This document shows, piece after piece, positions 62,681 through 64,000 of a stretch of DNA of 64,000 nucleotides. Positions within the stretch are counted from its first letter, which is position 1. Each line of letters opens with the position of its first letter. This DNA comes from Sinisalibacter lacisalsi. Its GTDB lineage: Bacteria > Pseudomonadota > Alphaproteobacteria > Rhodobacterales > Rhodobacteraceae. The position numbers and the translations under genes were made by a program. The notes under the pieces were generated by a model that searched no databases, had not been told where the DNA came from, and saw only the letters and a program-made list of their open reading frames with translations. Location: assembly GCF_014640115.1 (NCBI RefSeq), contig NZ_BMGI01000005.1, positions 186,001-250,000 of the forward strand, read 5' to 3'.

Positions 62681-63613
62681 TCAGTAGCCCGCGCTGCGAT
62701 CGACGAGATGCAGCAGCGGCTCCCCCGTTTCGCCGCGCCGGATATTCTCGGCGATGACCCGCGCCGCCGTCGCCGCCCGGGTTTCGGAGGCGATATGCGG
62801 CGTCACCGTCACGCGCGGGTGGCGCCAGTAGGGATGATCCTCAGGCAAGGGCTCCACCCGGAAGGTGTCGAGCGTGGCATGCGCCACCTGCCCGGCGTCG
62901 AGCGCGGCGAGCAAGCCTTCGTCGTCGATCAGCCCGCCGCGCCCGGGGTTGAGGATCACGGCGCCCTCCGGCAACCGGGCGAGCGCCGCCGCGTCGAGGG
63001 TGTTTTCGGTCGCCGGTGTAAGCGGCAGCAGGAGCACGAGGATCTCGGAGCGCGCAAGCACCGCGTCAAGGCCCCCGGGGCCGGCATGGCAGGCCACGCC
63101 CGCGATCTCCTTGGGGCGGCGCGACCATCCGGCGACGTCGAAGTTCAGCCCCGCCAGCGCCCGGGCACAGGCCGCGCCAAGCTCGCCCAGCCCCAGCACG
63201 CCGACGCGGCGGTCACGGGCGAGCGGCGGCACGTGCTTGTGCCATTTCGGCTCGGTGCGGCAGATATCGGCATCCATCCCGAGGTGATGGCGCAGAACGT
63301 GGCCGGTGACCCATTCCACCATGCCCTCGGTCAGCCCGGGATCAACCATCCGGGCATAGAGCATCGTCAGCGTCGGGTTGGAGATGATCGTCTCCACCCC
63401 GGCCCAGAGCCCGAGCGCGGCCCTGGCGCGGGTATAGGGCGAGAGGTCCACCGCACCGGAATGCGGGGCATAGACGATGTAATCGACGTTTTCGGGCGGG
63501 TGGTCCATTGCCAGCGCGGCCTCCAGCCCCGCCTCGCCCAACGCCTCGGCCAGCGGCGTGCGATACGCCTCGAACACCTCGCGGGAGGTTATGAACTGCA
63601 CCGCCACGCTCAT
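62681..63613 (-). CDS. 2-Hydroxyacid dehydrogenase, glyoxylate/hydroxypyruvate reductase A-like
   Basis: A 310-residue D-2-hydroxyacid dehydrogenase of the GhrA type. NAD(P) site VGVLGLGELG, the Ser-Arg pair in WSRRP (NADPH preference likely), and the catalytic R (NPGRGG), E (RVEPLPEDHP) and H (TPHIAS) are present. Reduces glyoxylate or hydroxypyruvate. Its ATG overlaps the end of rodA by 4 bp (ATGA). Confidence 0.9.
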   Translation of the reverse strand: MSVAVQFITSREVFEAYRTPLAEALGEAGLEAALAMDHPPENVDYIVYAPHSGAVDLSPYTRARAALGLWAGVETIISNPTLTMLYARMVDPGLTEGMVEWVTGHVLRHHLGMDADICRTEPKWHKHVPPLARDRRVGVLGLGELGAACARALAGLNFDVAGWSRRPKEIAGVACHAGPGGLDAVLARSEILVLLLPLTPATENTLDAAALARLPEGAVILNPGRGGLIDDEGLLAALDAGQVAHATLDTFRVEPLPEDHPYWRHPRVTVTPHIASETRAATAARVIAENIRRGETGEPLLHLVDRSAGY

Positions 63614-64000
63614 TTCGACCGCGCCCTGTGCACATGCGCCGATTGCACGAGACCGAAGCCGATCAGCAGCACCAGCATGGCCGAGCCGCCGTAGCTGACC
63701 AGCGGAAGCGGCACGCCCACCACCGGCGCGAGCCCCATCACCATCGACATGTTGACCGCGAAATAGAAGAAGAAGGTGGCGGCGATACCGAAGGTGAGCA
63801 GCGCCCCGAACCGGTCGGGGTTGCGCATCGCCGAGACCACGGAGACGAAAATGATACCGACATAGAGCGCCAGCAGGGAGCTTGCGCCGACGAAGCCGAA
63901 TTCTTCCGCCAGCGTGGTGAAGATGAAATCGGTGTGTTTCTCGGGCAGGAAGTTCAACCGGCTCTGCGTGCCTTCCATGAAGCCCCGCCCGGTCCAGCCG
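63610..64000 (-). CDS. rodA: RodA, C-terminal part (cut by window edge)
   Basis: The reading frame continues to the window end; the visible 129 residues are the C-terminal part of RodA, the SEDS peptidoglycan polymerase of the elongasome. Strings GRGFMEGTQSRLNFLPEKHT, DFIFTTLAEEFGF and GVPLPLVSYGGSAM are typical. The N-terminal half lies outside. ghrA-like gene is coupled to its end. Confidence 0.93.
   Translation of the reverse strand, partial: GWTGRGFMEGTQSRLNFLPEKHTDFIFTTLAEEFGFVGASSLLALYVGIIFVSVVSAMRNPDRFGALLTFGIAATFFFYFAVNMSMVMGLAPVVGVPLPLVSYGGSAMLVLLIGFGLVQSAHVHRARSK

Overview
The window is high-GC, gene-dense DNA from an alphaproteobacterium, most likely a member of the Rhodobacteraceae (Rhodobacterales). 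Supporting evidence is a phaZ/phaC/phaP/phaR polyhydroxybutyrate locus of the Rhodobacter/Paracoccus type, GapR, an LdtR-like MarR regulator, the alphaproteobacterial complex I accessory protein NDUFA12, DUF1489 and DUF2155 proteins, ThyX with a B12-dependent NrdJ, and a Fur/Mur gene divergent from sitABCD. I see no rRNA, tRNA, CRISPR array, prophage or insertion sequence. The only stretch that looks acquired is about 1.3 kb around 17.5-18.8 kb.

Layout. 0-3.5 kb: a class I amidotransferase, a glutamine-synthetase-like ligase and a DegT aminotransferase. 3.5-8 kb: the PHB locus, with a well-defined PhaR operator over the phaP promoter. 8-12.7 kb: a LysR regulator, two coupled alpha/beta hydrolases and thrS. 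12.8-15.3 kb: a four-gene operon (DUF2282 precursor, DUF692/MNIO enzyme, DUF2063 partner, DoxX) matching the recently described bufferin class of copper-binding RiPPs. 15.3-23 kb: small membrane and redox proteins, two near-identical cold-shock genes, the two-gene low-GC islet, thyX, ldtR, an XRE regulator with sdhE, and an aspartate aminotransferase. 23-33.5 kb: mainly minus-strand genes, including CapA, MATE, an orphan FbpB-type permease, GapR, a FadB-like protein whose catalytic residues look lost, a DksA-like protein and an orphan FliM-like protein.

33.6-46.8 kb appears to be a carbon-uptake and acetate module. It contains a receiver protein, a small membrane protein and an SSS-transporter/histidine-kinase fusion; an ScfR/RamB/PccR-type regulator; then livKHMGF followed by acs. 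The intergenic region before livK holds paired TTTACAAA sites and a structured leader. 46.8-50.6 kb: a flavodoxin-like protein, an ECF sigma factor overlapping a membrane protein, a DCC protein, 3-hydroxybutyrate dehydrogenase (which links back to PHB turnover) and RutR with its own operator. 50.6-55.3 kb: accB-accC-aat, DUF2155, NDUFA12 and Mur. 55.4-59.4 kb: the sitABCD manganese importer, one permease of which carries a C-terminal regulator-like domain. 59.4-64 kb: RidA, NrdJ, DUF1489, a GhrA-like reductase and the 3' part of rodA.

The best candidate for an unusual system is the bufferin-type operon. Next are the catalytically degenerate FadB-like protein, the transporter-kinase with a lone receiver, the islet pair, and the sit permease fusion. 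All functional calls are from reading the sequence; no searches were run.
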